A stretch of DNA of 64,000 bases, taken from positions 1 through 64,000 of the forward strand of contig NZ_JABASX010000011.1 of the NCBI RefSeq assembly GCF_016107655.1, written 5' to 3'. This DNA is from Brevibacterium antiquum. Its GTDB lineage: Bacteria > Actinomycetota > Actinomycetes > Actinomycetales > Brevibacteriaceae. Shown here one piece after another: positions 39,781-49,515 of this stretch. The position numbers were made by a program, and so were the translations under genes. Each line of letters starts with the position of its first letter. Position 1 is the first letter of the stretch. The notes below the pieces were generated by a model. It ran no database searches and had not been told where the DNA came from. It was given only the letters and a program-made list of their open reading frames with translations.

Positions 39781-41526
39781 CTATCCTTCCGGCTTGAGAA
39801 GCCCCAGCTGCGAGTAGTCGATGTATCCGGTCTTGGACGGATTGGCGAACGCTCCGCCGACGTTCGAACCGACGAGCTGCAGAGGGCGCGGGCGGACCAG
39901 GGGAACGACGGGAGCGAGCTCGAGGACCTGTTCGTTGATCTCGGCATAGGCCGCTGTCTTGTCGTCGAGATCGGGCATGACTGCCGCCTCGGCGAGGGCC
40001 TTGTTCAATTTCGGATCATCGATCTGGGACTGATTGAGGTTGCCGGTCTTCGTGATTCGCTCACCGTCGAACAGGGGTCCCAACAGCGGTTCGCCGGAGA
40101 ACCAGCCATTGGAGCACCAGCCGGTGATCGCGAGCTCGTTCTGCTGGCTCGGTGTGGCCAGGACCTCGTAGAACTTCGCCTGGTCGATGACGTTGAGTTT
40201 GACCTCGATGCCGACCTTCTTCAGCGACTGCTGCACCGCTTCTGCCTGCGCCTGCCACATCGGCAGTGCACGAACATCCATGGTCAGCTTGAGGTTCTCC
40301 GCGCCTGCTTCCTTGAGCAAAGCCTTGGCCTTCTCGGGATCGCCCGTGTTTCCCTCGGTGGCATAGGGGTCGGTGTCGTCATACTGCGGAACGCTGGGCA
40401 GCAGCAGGTTCGGTGCGACATCGGCCAACTGTGGGCCACCGCTGGCGTTGACCACGCTCGACTTGTCCACAGCCCAGTTGATGGCCTGTCGGACCTTCTT
40501 ATCCCCCAGTGACTCCTTGGTGTTGTTCATGACCATGAAGTAGTTGCAGGAGGGTATGCTCTGAACCGTGCGCTCAGAGAGCTTGGGATCCTGGGTGATC
40601 TTCGCGAGGTTGGCCGCGACCACCGGGTTGGTCGACGCCGAGACCGCGTTGGCATCGTCGCCTTGACCGGAGATCATCCGCTGATCGATCGTGTTCTGAT
40701 CGAGGCTGACTGTGAACTTGTAGCCGTCGGGATAGGCCGGACGGATGTCGTCGGTCTCGGCGTTCCAGTTCTCATTGCGGACCAGGGTCAGCGACTCGCC
40801 GCGCTTGTACTCGTCGACTTTGTACGGCCCCGACGAGATCGGATCCTTCTGGATCTGGTCGACCGTGGTCACCTTATCCTTCGGGAAAGGGGCTCCCGGT
40901 GCGGTAGCGACGACGTCTGGAAAGTCCGCCATCGGCTCATTCGTCTCGATCGTGATCGTCCGATCATCGACGACCTTGATCGAATCAAGGCCTTCGGGGT
41001 CCTCGAAGACACCTTCGTAGTCCTTGGCGCCTTTGACGTAGTTCTGCAGGTAGTCGAGGCCGATGGCCAGCGACGGGTCGAAGGCATGCTCGAAACCGAA
41101 CTTCACGTCCTCGGCAGTGATCGGGGATCCGTCCTCGAAGGTGATGCCTTCCTTGAGCTTGAAAGTCCACTCAGTCGCATCATCGTTCGAGGTTCCGGTG
41201 CCTTCAGCCAGATCTCCCACGAGTTCGAGTTCTCCGGATTCGCGGTTGTATTTGTACTGCGTGAGGTTGCGATAGAGGAGGTTGTAGAGGTTGAGGACGT
41301 TGCCGTCGCTGCCCATGGCAGGATCCAGGTGGGAAAAATCGACCCCACCCAGCACTTCGACGATGCCGCCCTTCTGCGGATCACCGGTGTACGAGGCGAA
41401 ACCCGTCTTATCGTCGACGACCGATTGAGTGTCCCCGCCCTTACTCGAACTCCCATTTCCACAGGCGCTCACAAGCATCGTGGCAGCAGCGGCGATCGCA
41501 ACCATCGACATAGCTCGCTTGTTCAT
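39781..41526 (-). CDS. oligopeptide ABC transporter substrate-binding lipoprotein
   Basis: A 581-residue SBP family 5 protein. The lipoprotein signal MNKRAMSMVAIAAAATMLVS ends in the lipobox VSAC, so Cys22 should be lipid-anchored outside the membrane. ATEWTFKLKEGITFEDGSPI and RQAINWAVDKSSVV are the family's core motifs. It is the first gene of the peptide-uptake operon, divergent from the RpiR regulator. Ligand is probably a short peptide, given the two peptidase genes at the operon end. Confidence 0.94.
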   Translation of the reverse strand: MNKRAMSMVAIAAAATMLVSACGNGSSSKGGDTQSVVDDKTGFASYTGDPQKGGIVEVLGGVDFSHLDPAMGSDGNVLNLYNLLYRNLTQYKYNRESGELELVGDLAEGTGTSNDDATEWTFKLKEGITFEDGSPITAEDVKFGFEHAFDPSLAIGLDYLQNYVKGAKDYEGVFEDPEGLDSIKVVDDRTITIETNEPMADFPDVVATAPGAPFPKDKVTTVDQIQKDPISSGPYKVDEYKRGESLTLVRNENWNAETDDIRPAYPDGYKFTVSLDQNTIDQRMISGQGDDANAVSASTNPVVAANLAKITQDPKLSERTVQSIPSCNYFMVMNNTKESLGDKKVRQAINWAVDKSSVVNASGGPQLADVAPNLLLPSVPQYDDTDPYATEGNTGDPEKAKALLKEAGAENLKLTMDVRALPMWQAQAEAVQQSLKKVGIEVKLNVIDQAKFYEVLATPSQQNELAITGWCSNGWFSGEPLLGPLFDGERITKTGNLNQSQIDDPKLNKALAEAAVMPDLDDKTAAYAEINEQVLELAPVVPLVRPRPLQLVGSNVGGAFANPSKTGYIDYSQLGLLKPEG

Positions 41527-41603
41527 GAAAAGTCTCCTTCGACTGTTCCGTCATGATGCGTGGTTCAGAGTCCGCGAGTGACCGCACACCGCACGTCTGC
41601 AGT

Positions 41604-41735
41604 ATCTGTTGCAGATCCTATTCCCGACGTCGCCTCTGTTACTAGCGATTAACGTAGCGATTTAAGCTCCAAGCCATCCCTCAAGTGATCTAAACCACAC
41701 CTCGTATACAATCAGATCGCAACGTTCATTGCAAT
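41604..41735. promoter_or_regulatory. divergent control region with RpiR-type palindromes
   Basis: Two inverted repeats lie in the 221-base gap: ATCTG-TTG-CAGAT at 41604-41616, and ATCGCAA-CGTTCA-TTGCAAT at 41716-41735 (one mismatch), the latter 12 bases before the regulator's start codon. They are plausible sites for the adjacent RpiR protein, controlling both directions. TATACA at about 41706 may be a -10 element of the regulator. Confidence 0.5.
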
Positions 41736-41747
41736 AGGAGATTCAAA

Positions 41748-42596
41748 GTGGGAATCATCGCGACATGGCTAGAGCACCTCATGTCTCAGCACAAACTGTC
41801 CCCCGGGACAACGGCGGTACTCAAGGCGATTGCCGAGGATCCCGAAAGAGCTTCGTACTGCAGCGCTGCAGCTCTCGCCGCTGTGGCTGGTGTCAACGTC
41901 GCAACAGTTGTCCGGGCTGCGCAAGCAATCGATTTCACCGGGTGGTCGGAACTGTCGACTGAGATTCGGAATCGATTTCTTTCTTCGTTGGATGCTGACA
42001 AACACTTCGTACGCAACACCGGAGCCGGCAGCGGACGAGCGGTGAAGTCGATCGGCAAGGACCGCGAGCTTCTCGGCCTGCTCTCAGAGACACTCACCGA
42101 CGAGACGGTCAGCACGATTGCCGAAATGATTGCTTCATCGCGATCGACCAAGGTACTTGCCACTGGCGCCTACGTCGCTCCGGGGGCAGTCCTGTCTCAC
42201 AATGCTCAAGGGCTGGGCTACAACGTCTCACTCAGCGATGGTTCGACGACAAGCATGATCAACGACATTCGCCTACTGCAGCCAGGAGACTGCCTGCTGA
42301 CCTTCTCGATCTGGAAAACCAGTTCAAGCATCGTTCCGCTGTGTGAGATCGCCAAAGAACGGGGTGTGCGACTGATCGTCATTGCCGACCAACATTCACA
42401 CCTGGCCGAACTTGCTGACCAGCTCATCCTTGTCCCCTCCGAAGGCCTCGGCCCGATGGCATCAGTGACCTGCGCCGTCAGTGTCGCTCAGAGCATCGTG
42501 GGTGCGATTGCGAACGTCGACACACAGCATTCTGCCGCGATGCTCGAGGAACTGCAGACCATGTGGTCGCGCACTCAAGCCGTCATCAGCGACTGA
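41748..42596 (+). CDS. RpiR/MurR-family regulator with SIS domain
   Basis: A 282-residue regulator: an N-terminal HTH_6 domain (SPGTTAVLKAIAEDPERAS, then VAGVNVATVVRAAQAIDF) and a C-terminal SIS fold (STKVLATGAYVAPGAVLSHN, DCLLTFSIWKTSSSI). SIS domains usually bind phosphosugars, but actinobacterial relatives next to peptide importers are common. GTG start at 41748 with AGGAG upstream. Divergent from the binding-protein gene, so it probably controls the peptide operon. Confidence 0.9.
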   Translation: MGIIATWLEHLMSQHKLSPGTTAVLKAIAEDPERASYCSAAALAAVAGVNVATVVRAAQAIDFTGWSELSTEIRNRFLSSLDADKHFVRNTGAGSGRAVKSIGKDRELLGLLSETLTDETVSTIAEMIASSRSTKVLATGAYVAPGAVLSHNAQGLGYNVSLSDGSTTSMINDIRLLQPGDCLLTFSIWKTSSSIVPLCEIAKERGVRLIVIADQHSHLAELADQLILVPSEGLGPMASVTCAVSVAQSIVGAIANVDTQHSAAMLEELQTMWSRTQAVISD

Positions 42597-42799
42597 GCAC
42601 GTTGAGTGTCAAGAACCCCAGCAGCACATCGAGTCGGCAGGAAACAGAACGGATTCCCGGAGATATCGGCGATTTCCGAGATCGCGGACAGTGGCGGTCT
42701 CGCAAGTGAATCAGTCTTTGTTCGCCTACGTTCGACTGTCATATAGTCAATGGGAAAGCTTCGCCAGCCTGCGGAACGATTCCGGTCGAAGGAGACTGT

Positions 42800-43696
42800 A
42801 TGCGATACGTCGTCGGCATCACCATGGACAAGCGTGGACGCGACGCCGTGTCGCTCGCCCTCACACTTGCCCAGTCGACGCTTGCGCATCATCCCGTCGA
42901 ACTCGACCTGGTCCACGTACTCCGCGGTGTTCCTCCCGACCAGGCAGGTTCGAAGCAGGAGAGGGAGTACCAAAGCCTCTGCCTTGACGAAGCAGAGCAA
43001 TGGATGGCGAAGGCACATGATCTCATCCCGAAGACCATCCGGTCGACGACATCGATCCATTTCGCCGAATCCATGGCCGCCGGGCTGATCGAGACGGCCA
43101 CGGCACGACCCTGTGATCTCATCGTCGTCGGCGCGGCCAGCCACGGCCCGCTGCGCGGCTTCACCGTCGGGTCGGTGGCCAACGCACTCCTCCACTCCTC
43201 CCCTGTGCCGGTCGCTTTGGCTCCCTCGGGCTACCTGCCGCCCAGCCGTCTGACTCGGCTCACCTGCGCCCTGGGTATGCGCCCCGGCGCCGAGGTTGCC
43301 CTCAACGTCGCAATCCAATCCGCAGTCCGCCATGACGTCCCACTGCGGCTGATCTCACTCATCGGCCTCGACGCCCGTTCCGGAGCCGTCGAGACCGCCG
43401 ACGCCGCCCGCGCACATGCGAAGAAGCTGCTCCTTCATGCCTCCCAGACCGTCGACGATGCCACCGAGGTCATGGTCGATGTCGCACATGGTCGATCCAT
43501 CGAGTCGGCCATCGAGAAACTGACCTGGGACGACGGGGAGATCGTCGTCATCGGTTCGAGCAGGCTGGCCCGGCATCAGTCGATCTTCCTCGGTACGACA
43601 GCCAATAAGATGCTTCGCAGTCTGCCGGTTCCGATGGTCGTCGTCCCGCGCTATCCTGCGCCCGATGTCACCCCCGACAAAGACTTCTCCATCTGA
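42800..43696 (+). CDS. tandem universal stress protein
   Basis: A 298-residue protein of two UspA domains. Domain 1 (about 1-145) starts MRYVVGITMDKRGRDAVSLA and contains the ATP-type loop GAASHGPLRGFTVGSVANAL; domain 2 (150-298) ends IGSSRLARHQSIFLGTTANK, then VVVPRY. Both keep G-x2-G-x9-G(S/T)-like spacing, so nucleotide binding is plausible. Its stop codon is in the same frame as the next coding region, with no canonical start in between (see the regulator that follows). Confidence 0.9.
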   Translation: MRYVVGITMDKRGRDAVSLALTLAQSTLAHHPVELDLVHVLRGVPPDQAGSKQEREYQSLCLDEAEQWMAKAHDLIPKTIRSTTSIHFAESMAAGLIETATARPCDLIVVGAASHGPLRGFTVGSVANALLHSSPVPVALAPSGYLPPSRLTRLTCALGMRPGAEVALNVAIQSAVRHDVPLRLISLIGLDARSGAVETADAARAHAKKLLLHASQTVDDATEVMVDVAHGRSIESAIEKLTWDDGEIVVIGSSRLARHQSIFLGTTANKMLRSLPVPMVVVPRYPAPDVTPDKDFSI

Positions 43697-43843
43697 GTTG
43701 GTGCAGACATCACTTCCCACGACGACCATCCAGAATCCACGCATAGCCCGCCGGCCCGATCCCCAATCGAGATCTCGCTCGAGTCAGGTGAACCACTCTA
43801 CCGACAGCTGCGCCGTGCCCTGGAGCATCAAATTCTGTCCGGA

Positions 43844-45217
43844 GTGCTCAACCCCGACGTCGCGCTGCCCTCTTCACGTGACTTGGCCAATGAGCTCGGG
43901 CTTTCCCGAAATACGGTCAACGCCGCGATCCAAGAGCTCGTCGCCACCGGACTCATCGAAGCCCGTCCCCGCAGCGGGCACTTCATCAACACCACGCTGC
44001 TCGATGACGGACCGAAGAATCACGTCAGGGCCCGCCTTTCCGACGGATCCATCGACTGGGGGTCGAAGATCCGTCCCATCCCGGACCGGAACCTACCCGA
44101 GATCACGAAGACGAAGAACTGGCAGTCCTATCCCTACCCCTTCGTCGCCGGTCAGGTCGATCCGGAGGAGTTCCCCCGGCTCGCCTGGGCCCGGGCTCTG
44201 CGCACAGCCATGGAGCCTGAGCATCTGCCGTTCTCCGTCCGCGACGCCATCGACGAAGACGACCCGCTGCTGACCGAACTGCTGTGCCAGCGCGTGCTGC
44301 CGAGCCGCGGCATCCATGTCACCCCCGAGAATGTGCTCATCACAGCAGGATCCCAACAGGGGCTCGACTTACTGGCCCAGCTGCTCGTCGGTCCCGACAC
44401 CACCGTTGGCGTGGAGGACCCCGGCTATGTCGATGCCAAACACGCCTTCGCCCGTGTCGGCGGCCAATTGATTCCCCTTTCTGTCGACGCCCAAGGCATG
44501 ATCCCGCCCGAATTACCGCTCGACCTTGTCTACGTCACCCCGAGCCACCACAGCCCCACGAACGTCACTCTCGACCCCTCCCGCAGACTGCAGCTGCTGA
44601 CACACACGCGAGAGACGAACTCACTCATCATCGAAGATGATTACGACTCCGAGTTCCGGTACAGAGGCAAACCCACCCCTGCGCTCAAGGCGCTCCCCCA
44701 TTCCGACCACGTCATCTACCTGGGGTCCTTCAGCAAGTTCCTCGCCCCCGGACTCCGGCTGGGCTACATCGTTGCGGAGCCGGAGCTCATCGAACGCATG
44801 CGGACCCACCGGCGCTATTCCATCCGCCATGTCCCCGGCCACACTCAGCGGGCAATGGCGCTGCTCATCGACTCCGGACAATTCCACCGCACGATCGCAC
44901 GCCGACGAACCCAGCTGCGGAAGAAATGGGAAACTCTGGCCAGCGCGCTTGAGGAGCACCTGCCCTGGACCGTGCCGTTCCCGGCCGGAGGCGTCAGCAT
45001 CTGGATCCAGGCCCCGTCGCAGCTCGACTGCCGCGAATTGGCCGAAGAATGCCTGCGCCGAGGCGTCGTCATCGAACCCGGCGATCCCTTCTTCCTCTCG
45101 CCAGAGAACAATCTCAACTTCTTCCGCCTCGGCTTCGCCGCCATCGACCTCGATGCCATCGCCCCCGGAGTCCGCCACCTCAGTGAGGCCATCGACTCGG
45201 TCCTCTCCCAGGCCTGA
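43844..45217 (+). CDS. MocR-family regulator (GntR helix plus aminotransferase domain), TauR-like
   Basis: A PLP-binding MocR regulator. The HTH (LPSSRDLANELGLSRNTVNA, then GLIEARPRSGHF) leads into an aminotransferase-like domain with the PLP lysine in YLGSFSKFLAPGLRLGYI and EDDYDSEFRYRGKP. The first canonical start is GTG at 43844, giving 457 residues, but the same frame upstream encodes the missing first helix (PIEISLESGEPLYRQLRRAL, then EHQILSG) back to 43697, just after the stress-protein stop, with no ATG, GTG or TTG. Either a non-standard start or a one-base change is involved. With tpa, pta and xsc downstream, it is probably the taurine-responsive activator TauR. Confidence 0.88.
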   Translation: MLNPDVALPSSRDLANELGLSRNTVNAAIQELVATGLIEARPRSGHFINTTLLDDGPKNHVRARLSDGSIDWGSKIRPIPDRNLPEITKTKNWQSYPYPFVAGQVDPEEFPRLAWARALRTAMEPEHLPFSVRDAIDEDDPLLTELLCQRVLPSRGIHVTPENVLITAGSQQGLDLLAQLLVGPDTTVGVEDPGYVDAKHAFARVGGQLIPLSVDAQGMIPPELPLDLVYVTPSHHSPTNVTLDPSRRLQLLTHTRETNSLIIEDDYDSEFRYRGKPTPALKALPHSDHVIYLGSFSKFLAPGLRLGYIVAEPELIERMRTHRRYSIRHVPGHTQRAMALLIDSGQFHRTIARRRTQLRKKWETLASALEEHLPWTVPFPAGGVSIWIQAPSQLDCRELAEECLRRGVVIEPGDPFFLSPENNLNFFRLGFAAIDLDAIAPGVRHLSEAIDSVLSQA

Positions 45218-45230
45218 TCACTCGAACCCT

Positions 45231-45265
45231 CTGGTACCAAAGAACTCGCAACGGACTGGGACTTC
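45231..45265. promoter_or_regulatory. candidate MocR/TauR direct repeats upstream of tpa
   Basis: CTGGTACCAA at 45231 and CTGGGACTTC at 45256 start 25 bases apart in the 156-base gap before the aminotransferase gene. MocR regulators bind spaced direct repeats, and TauR repeats as I recall begin CTGGAC, so these are reasonable candidates. Confidence 0.3.
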
Positions 45266-45373
45266 TACGGGAGCCAGATTGCCGAGAGAGTGATGACAAG
45301 CACACCAAAGACGGAGTGCCGGAGTCGGGACGCCTCGACGTACCCGACCCGAAAGTGAGAATGGAGGGTTCGC

Positions 45374-46765
45374 GTGACGATCTCGGACTATGCAAATCGT
45401 GCCCAGCAGCATCTTTTCCCCCACTTCACCACCGGGAAGGTGTGGAATGACGAAAGTCTTCCGATCATCGTCGAGGGCAACGGGAGTTACCTCACCGACG
45501 AACGAGGCGATCGATACCTCGACGGACTGGCCGGACTGTTCTGTGTGAACATCGGCCACGGACGACAGGACATCCCCAAGGCCGCCTACGAGCAGATGAG
45601 CAAACTGGCGTACTGGACGAACTGGGGCTCAGCCCACCCGGCAGCCGTGGATGCCGCCACTCTCATCGCCGGCCACGCACCCGGCGACCTCGACACCGTC
45701 TTCTTCGTCAACTCCGGTTCCGAAGCCGTGGAATCGGCCATCAAGTTCGCCCGCCAGTACCACCGCTCCCAGGGACAGCCCGAACGCACGAAGATCATCG
45801 CCCGCAACATGGCCTACCACGGAACAACGCTCGGTGCTCTCGCAGTCACCGGCATTCCGGCGTACAAGGAGCCCTTCGGCGACCTCATGCCGGGAGTCTT
45901 CCACGTGCCCAACACGCTCGGCGAAGAGGTCCCGGCAGGCGGCACCGCTGCCGATCTTCCCTCAATCCAGGCCATCAGAGAACTCATCGAACGCGAAGGC
46001 GGCGACACCTTCGCAGCATTGTTCGCCGAGCCCGTGCAGAACTCACGCGGGGCTCTTGTCCCGCCCGTTGGCTACTGGCAGGAGCTGCGGAAGATCTGCG
46101 ACGAGCACGGAATCCTCCTCGTCGCCGACGAAGTCATCACCGGCTTCGGACGGCTGGGCGAATGGTTCGGCTCGATCAAGTTCGACGTCGTCCCGGATCT
46201 CATCACCTTCGCGAAGGGATCCACCTCCGGCTACCTGCCCCTCGGCGGAGTCATCATCCGCAAGCCACTGGCCGATGCTCTGCTCGACTCCCCCGATGCC
46301 GGGGCGTTCACCCATGGTGCCACCTGGGGCGGCCACCCCGTGGCGACAGCAGTGGCCACAGCGAACCTCACGGCTCTGGCCGATGAGAACGTGCCGGGCA
46401 ATGTCCGCAGCCTCGAACCCTATTTCCAGAACGGGCTCGACCGGATCACCGACTCCTACCGGTGCATCAAGGAATACCGCGGCGCCGGGTTCTTCTACGC
46501 CATCGAGATGATGGCCGACCGCGACACGGGAACCGAGCTGAGTCCCGAAGCGTCCCAGTCGGTGCTCACCGAGGTGATCCCGAAGGCAATGAAGGAAGTC
46601 GGCCTCATCACCCGCCCGGACAACCGCGGTGCGACGATGCTCGTCCTCTCACCCCCGCTGGTGGCCGACCAAGCTGTTCTCGACGACCTGCTCGACAAGG
46701 TCGATCACGTCATGGGAGCCGTCGACAAACGCGTCGGTGTCTCGGCACTGTCGGCGGCAGTCTGA
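45374..46765 (+). CDS. tpa: class III aminotransferase, probable taurine:pyruvate aminotransferase
   Basis: A 463-residue PLP enzyme of the omega-transaminase group. Markers: YLDGLAGLFCVNIGHGRQDI, FFVNSGSEAVESAIKFARQY, NMAYHGTTLGALAVTGIP, LLVADEVITGFGRLGEWFGS and the PLP lysine in ITFAKGSTSGYLPLGGV. The fold is shared by beta-alanine and other omega-amine enzymes; taurine:pyruvate specificity is inferred from phosphate acetyltransferase 10 bases downstream, the MocR regulator upstream and xsc nearby. The product would be sulfoacetaldehyde plus alanine. Confidence 0.82.
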   Translation: MTISDYANRAQQHLFPHFTTGKVWNDESLPIIVEGNGSYLTDERGDRYLDGLAGLFCVNIGHGRQDIPKAAYEQMSKLAYWTNWGSAHPAAVDAATLIAGHAPGDLDTVFFVNSGSEAVESAIKFARQYHRSQGQPERTKIIARNMAYHGTTLGALAVTGIPAYKEPFGDLMPGVFHVPNTLGEEVPAGGTAADLPSIQAIRELIEREGGDTFAALFAEPVQNSRGALVPPVGYWQELRKICDEHGILLVADEVITGFGRLGEWFGSIKFDVVPDLITFAKGSTSGYLPLGGVIIRKPLADALLDSPDAGAFTHGATWGGHPVATAVATANLTALADENVPGNVRSLEPYFQNGLDRITDSYRCIKEYRGAGFFYAIEMMADRDTGTELSPEASQSVLTEVIPKAMKEVGLITRPDNRGATMLVLSPPLVADQAVLDDLLDKVDHVMGAVDKRVGVSALSAAV

Positions 46766-46775
46766 GGATCGCACC

Positions 46776-47894
46776 ATGTTGAAGACACCGGCAGCACACA
46801 GGCAGACGGACCCCGTCACGGCACTTCCCGAGCCCGACCCTCACGAGGTCGAGGTCGACCCGATGCTGCTCGAGCGGGTACTCGGACTGTGCGGAAGCGG
46901 ACCCCGCCCCAGAGTGGTTCTCGCGGAGACTCACGATGACCGCATCCTTCGTGCTGCCGGTGTCCTCGCCGAGGCGGGGCTGCGTCCCGTCCTCATCGGC
47001 AACCGAGATGAGGTCCTGGGTCGCGGCGATAGCCTCAGCATCACGGGAGTCGACGGATGGAGCGTGGAAGATCCCGCCGCGCTCGCAGCCGGAGCTGCTG
47101 GCGAACGCATTCGGCGCAAGACGGAGACAAAGCATCGCCATCTCACCGACCAGTGGCTCAACGATCCCGTCTTCCTCGCCGCCGCAGCGGTCGCAGAAGG
47201 TGCCGCCGAGGCGGCTGTCGCCGGTGCGGATCGTCCGACGGCCGATGTCATCCGAGCCGGGCTGGCGATTGTCGGGCTGGCTGCGGATTCGACGGTCCTC
47301 AGTTCATCGTTCCTCATGAAGCTGACGGATGGGCGGTATCTGGGATTTGGAGACTGTGCCGTCATTCCTGTGCCCGATGACGAACAGCTCGCCGCGATCG
47401 CCGTCGCCACTGCCCGGACCTTCGCCGCTATCACCGGAGCCTCTCCCTCGGTGGCGATGCTCTCCTTCTCCACGGCCGGATCTGCCCAACACACGGACAT
47501 CGACAGAGTCCGTCTGGCCACACAGCGGATCCGGCGCACATGTCCCGAACTCGATGTCGATGGCGAACTGCAGTTCGATGCCGCGATCGTCGAATCGGTG
47601 GCGAAGTCGAAGGCTCCGGACTCTGCGGTCGCGGGACACGCAAATGTGCTCGTCTTCCCGAACCTGGCCGCCGGCAACATCGGTTACAAGATCGCCGAGC
47701 GCCTCGCCGGGGCGCACGCCTTCGGGCCGCTGCTTCAAGGTCTGGCCGCTCCGATCAACGACCTGTCCCGCGGGGCGAGCGTCTCCGACATCGTCAACGT
47801 CGGCCTCATCACGTGCCTGCAGGCACTCACCACGGCCCCAGCGACTCAGCAGCCGGGCCGAGAATTTACCACGGAACCCACGTTCACAGAGTAG
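46776..47894 (+). CDS. pta: phosphate acetyltransferase
   Basis: A 372-residue phosphotransacetylase, converting acetyl phosphate and CoA to acetyl-CoA. Late motifs DGELQFDAAIVESVAKSKAP and VLVFPNLAAGNIGYKIAERL with GPLLQGLAAPINDLSRG are diagnostic. ATG at 46776, 10 bases after the aminotransferase stop; a longer frame overlaps that gene. In sulfonate clusters pta converts the acetyl phosphate released by Xsc. Confidence 0.92.
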   Translation: MLKTPAAHRQTDPVTALPEPDPHEVEVDPMLLERVLGLCGSGPRPRVVLAETHDDRILRAAGVLAEAGLRPVLIGNRDEVLGRGDSLSITGVDGWSVEDPAALAAGAAGERIRRKTETKHRHLTDQWLNDPVFLAAAAVAEGAAEAAVAGADRPTADVIRAGLAIVGLAADSTVLSSSFLMKLTDGRYLGFGDCAVIPVPDDEQLAAIAVATARTFAAITGASPSVAMLSFSTAGSAQHTDIDRVRLATQRIRRTCPELDVDGELQFDAAIVESVAKSKAPDSAVAGHANVLVFPNLAAGNIGYKIAERLAGAHAFGPLLQGLAAPINDLSRGASVSDIVNVGLITCLQALTTAPATQQPGREFTTEPTFTE

Positions 47895-47912
47895 TGACGA
47901 AAGTTAGGTGCC

Positions 47913-49484
47913 ATGTCGAAATCAATAGAGAACCCAACTCCGCACGTCGCGACCACACCGTCTGATCCCGGTCACGGCGAACAACCCGAGAGGATGGCGA
48001 AGACGCTCAAACCGCGTTGGGTCTTCGCCATCGCACTCGGCTCCGCAGTCGGCTGGGGTGCCTTCATCCTTCCGACCGATTGGCTGGCGATGGGAGGACC
48101 GCTGGGAACCCTGCTCGGGTTCTCCATCGGCGCCGGGCTGATGCTCATCATCGCCGTCAGCTACGGATTCCTCATCCGCACCTTCCCGGTCTCCGGAGGC
48201 GAACTGGCCTATGCCCTCATCGGCTACGGACGCGTCCATGCATTCTTCGCCGGGTGGTTCCTCACACTCGGCTACGTCTGCATCGTCGCGCTCAACGCTT
48301 CGGCGCTGGCTCTGCTGTTCCGCAAGATCATGCCCTCGGTCATCGAACAGGGCTATCTCTACACCGTGGCAGGCTGGGACGTCTATCTGCCGGAGATCAT
48401 CATCTCCGTCACAGCGCTCGTCGTCTTCGCTGTCCTCAACATCCGCGGTACTGCCCTGTCCGGCCGGATTCAGTTCTGGGCCTGTGTGCTCATGATCATT
48501 GCGGTCGCGGCGATGATCATCTCAGTCATTGCCAGCCCGACGACGCATTTCGGCAATATGTCGCCGGCGCTGCCCGACGGAGTCAACCCGGTGGCTGCGA
48601 TCATCGCGATCGTCGCCATCGCCCCCTGGGCGTTCATCGGCTTCGACAACGTCCCACAGGCCGCCGAGGAGTTCGACTTCTCCCCTGCCAAAGCTCTCCG
48701 CCTCATCGTGCTCGCGATCGTCACCGCCGCAGCCCTCTACATGGCGATGCTGGTCTCGGTGTCGATGGCCGAACCTTGGCAGGCACTGGCGAACTCGGGC
48801 TCCGCATGGGGCACGGCCGATGCAGTCACCGGCGTCATCGGCGGCTCAGGGCTCTTCCTACTGGCCGTCGCGATCACCATGGGCGTAAGCACCGGTCTCA
48901 ACGGCTTCTACGTCTCCGCCAGCCGAGTCCTCATGGCCATGGGCCGTGCCCAGATGATCCCGCCCATCTTCGCTCGGCTGCATCCGAAGTACAAGACACC
49001 GCATATCGGGATCATCGCCGTGCTGATCGTCTGCCTCATCAGCCCGTGGTTCGGCCGTGCGGCACTGACCTGGGTCGTCGACATGTCGTCAATCGGTGTG
49101 ACCATCGCCTACCTCTACACCTGCCTGTGTGCCTTCAGAATCTTCCGTCCCACCCGTGAGGCACAGGATCCCGAGGCTCTGCCGGGCATGTATTCGACGA
49201 CGAAGAAGGTTCTGTCCGGTGTGGGCGCGGTGATTGCGATCATCTTCATGCTCCTTCTGCTCATCCCGGGCTCTCCCGGTGCGCTGGGCAAGGAATCGCT
49301 CATCGCCCTGGCTGTGTGGATCGCCATCGGCATCGTCTTCTTCCTCTCACGCATCCGCCACAACAGGAAGCTCACCGACCACCAAGTCGATCGTCTCGTT
49401 CTCGGTGACGTCCGTCCAGCCGTCACCCGATTCAGCGAACGTGCCGAGATGCGTCGCGAGGGGGCGCTGACAACGGAGAACTGA
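47913..49484 (+). CDS. APC-family amino-acid permease, possible taurine importer
   Basis: A 523-residue permease with about 12 membrane segments. The first helix region WVFAIALGSAVGWGAFILPT has the APC substrate loop (GSAVGWGAF), and PWAFIGFDNVPQAAEEF is the conserved helix-6 region. The N- and C-termini are hydrophilic and cytoplasmic. It follows pta by 18 bases, so taurine or a related sulfonated amine is a likely substrate. No ABC-type tauABC or TRAP system is in the window, and no sulfite exporter is recognised. Confidence 0.87.
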   Translation: MSKSIENPTPHVATTPSDPGHGEQPERMAKTLKPRWVFAIALGSAVGWGAFILPTDWLAMGGPLGTLLGFSIGAGLMLIIAVSYGFLIRTFPVSGGELAYALIGYGRVHAFFAGWFLTLGYVCIVALNASALALLFRKIMPSVIEQGYLYTVAGWDVYLPEIIISVTALVVFAVLNIRGTALSGRIQFWACVLMIIAVAAMIISVIASPTTHFGNMSPALPDGVNPVAAIIAIVAIAPWAFIGFDNVPQAAEEFDFSPAKALRLIVLAIVTAAALYMAMLVSVSMAEPWQALANSGSAWGTADAVTGVIGGSGLFLLAVAITMGVSTGLNGFYVSASRVLMAMGRAQMIPPIFARLHPKYKTPHIGIIAVLIVCLISPWFGRAALTWVVDMSSIGVTIAYLYTCLCAFRIFRPTREAQDPEALPGMYSTTKKVLSGVGAVIAIIFMLLLLIPGSPGALGKESLIALAVWIAIGIVFFLSRIRHNRKLTDHQVDRLVLGDVRPAVTRFSERAEMRREGALTTEN

Positions 49485-49515
49485 ACCGCGTATGCGGAAA
49501 ATTCCCACGGGATGA

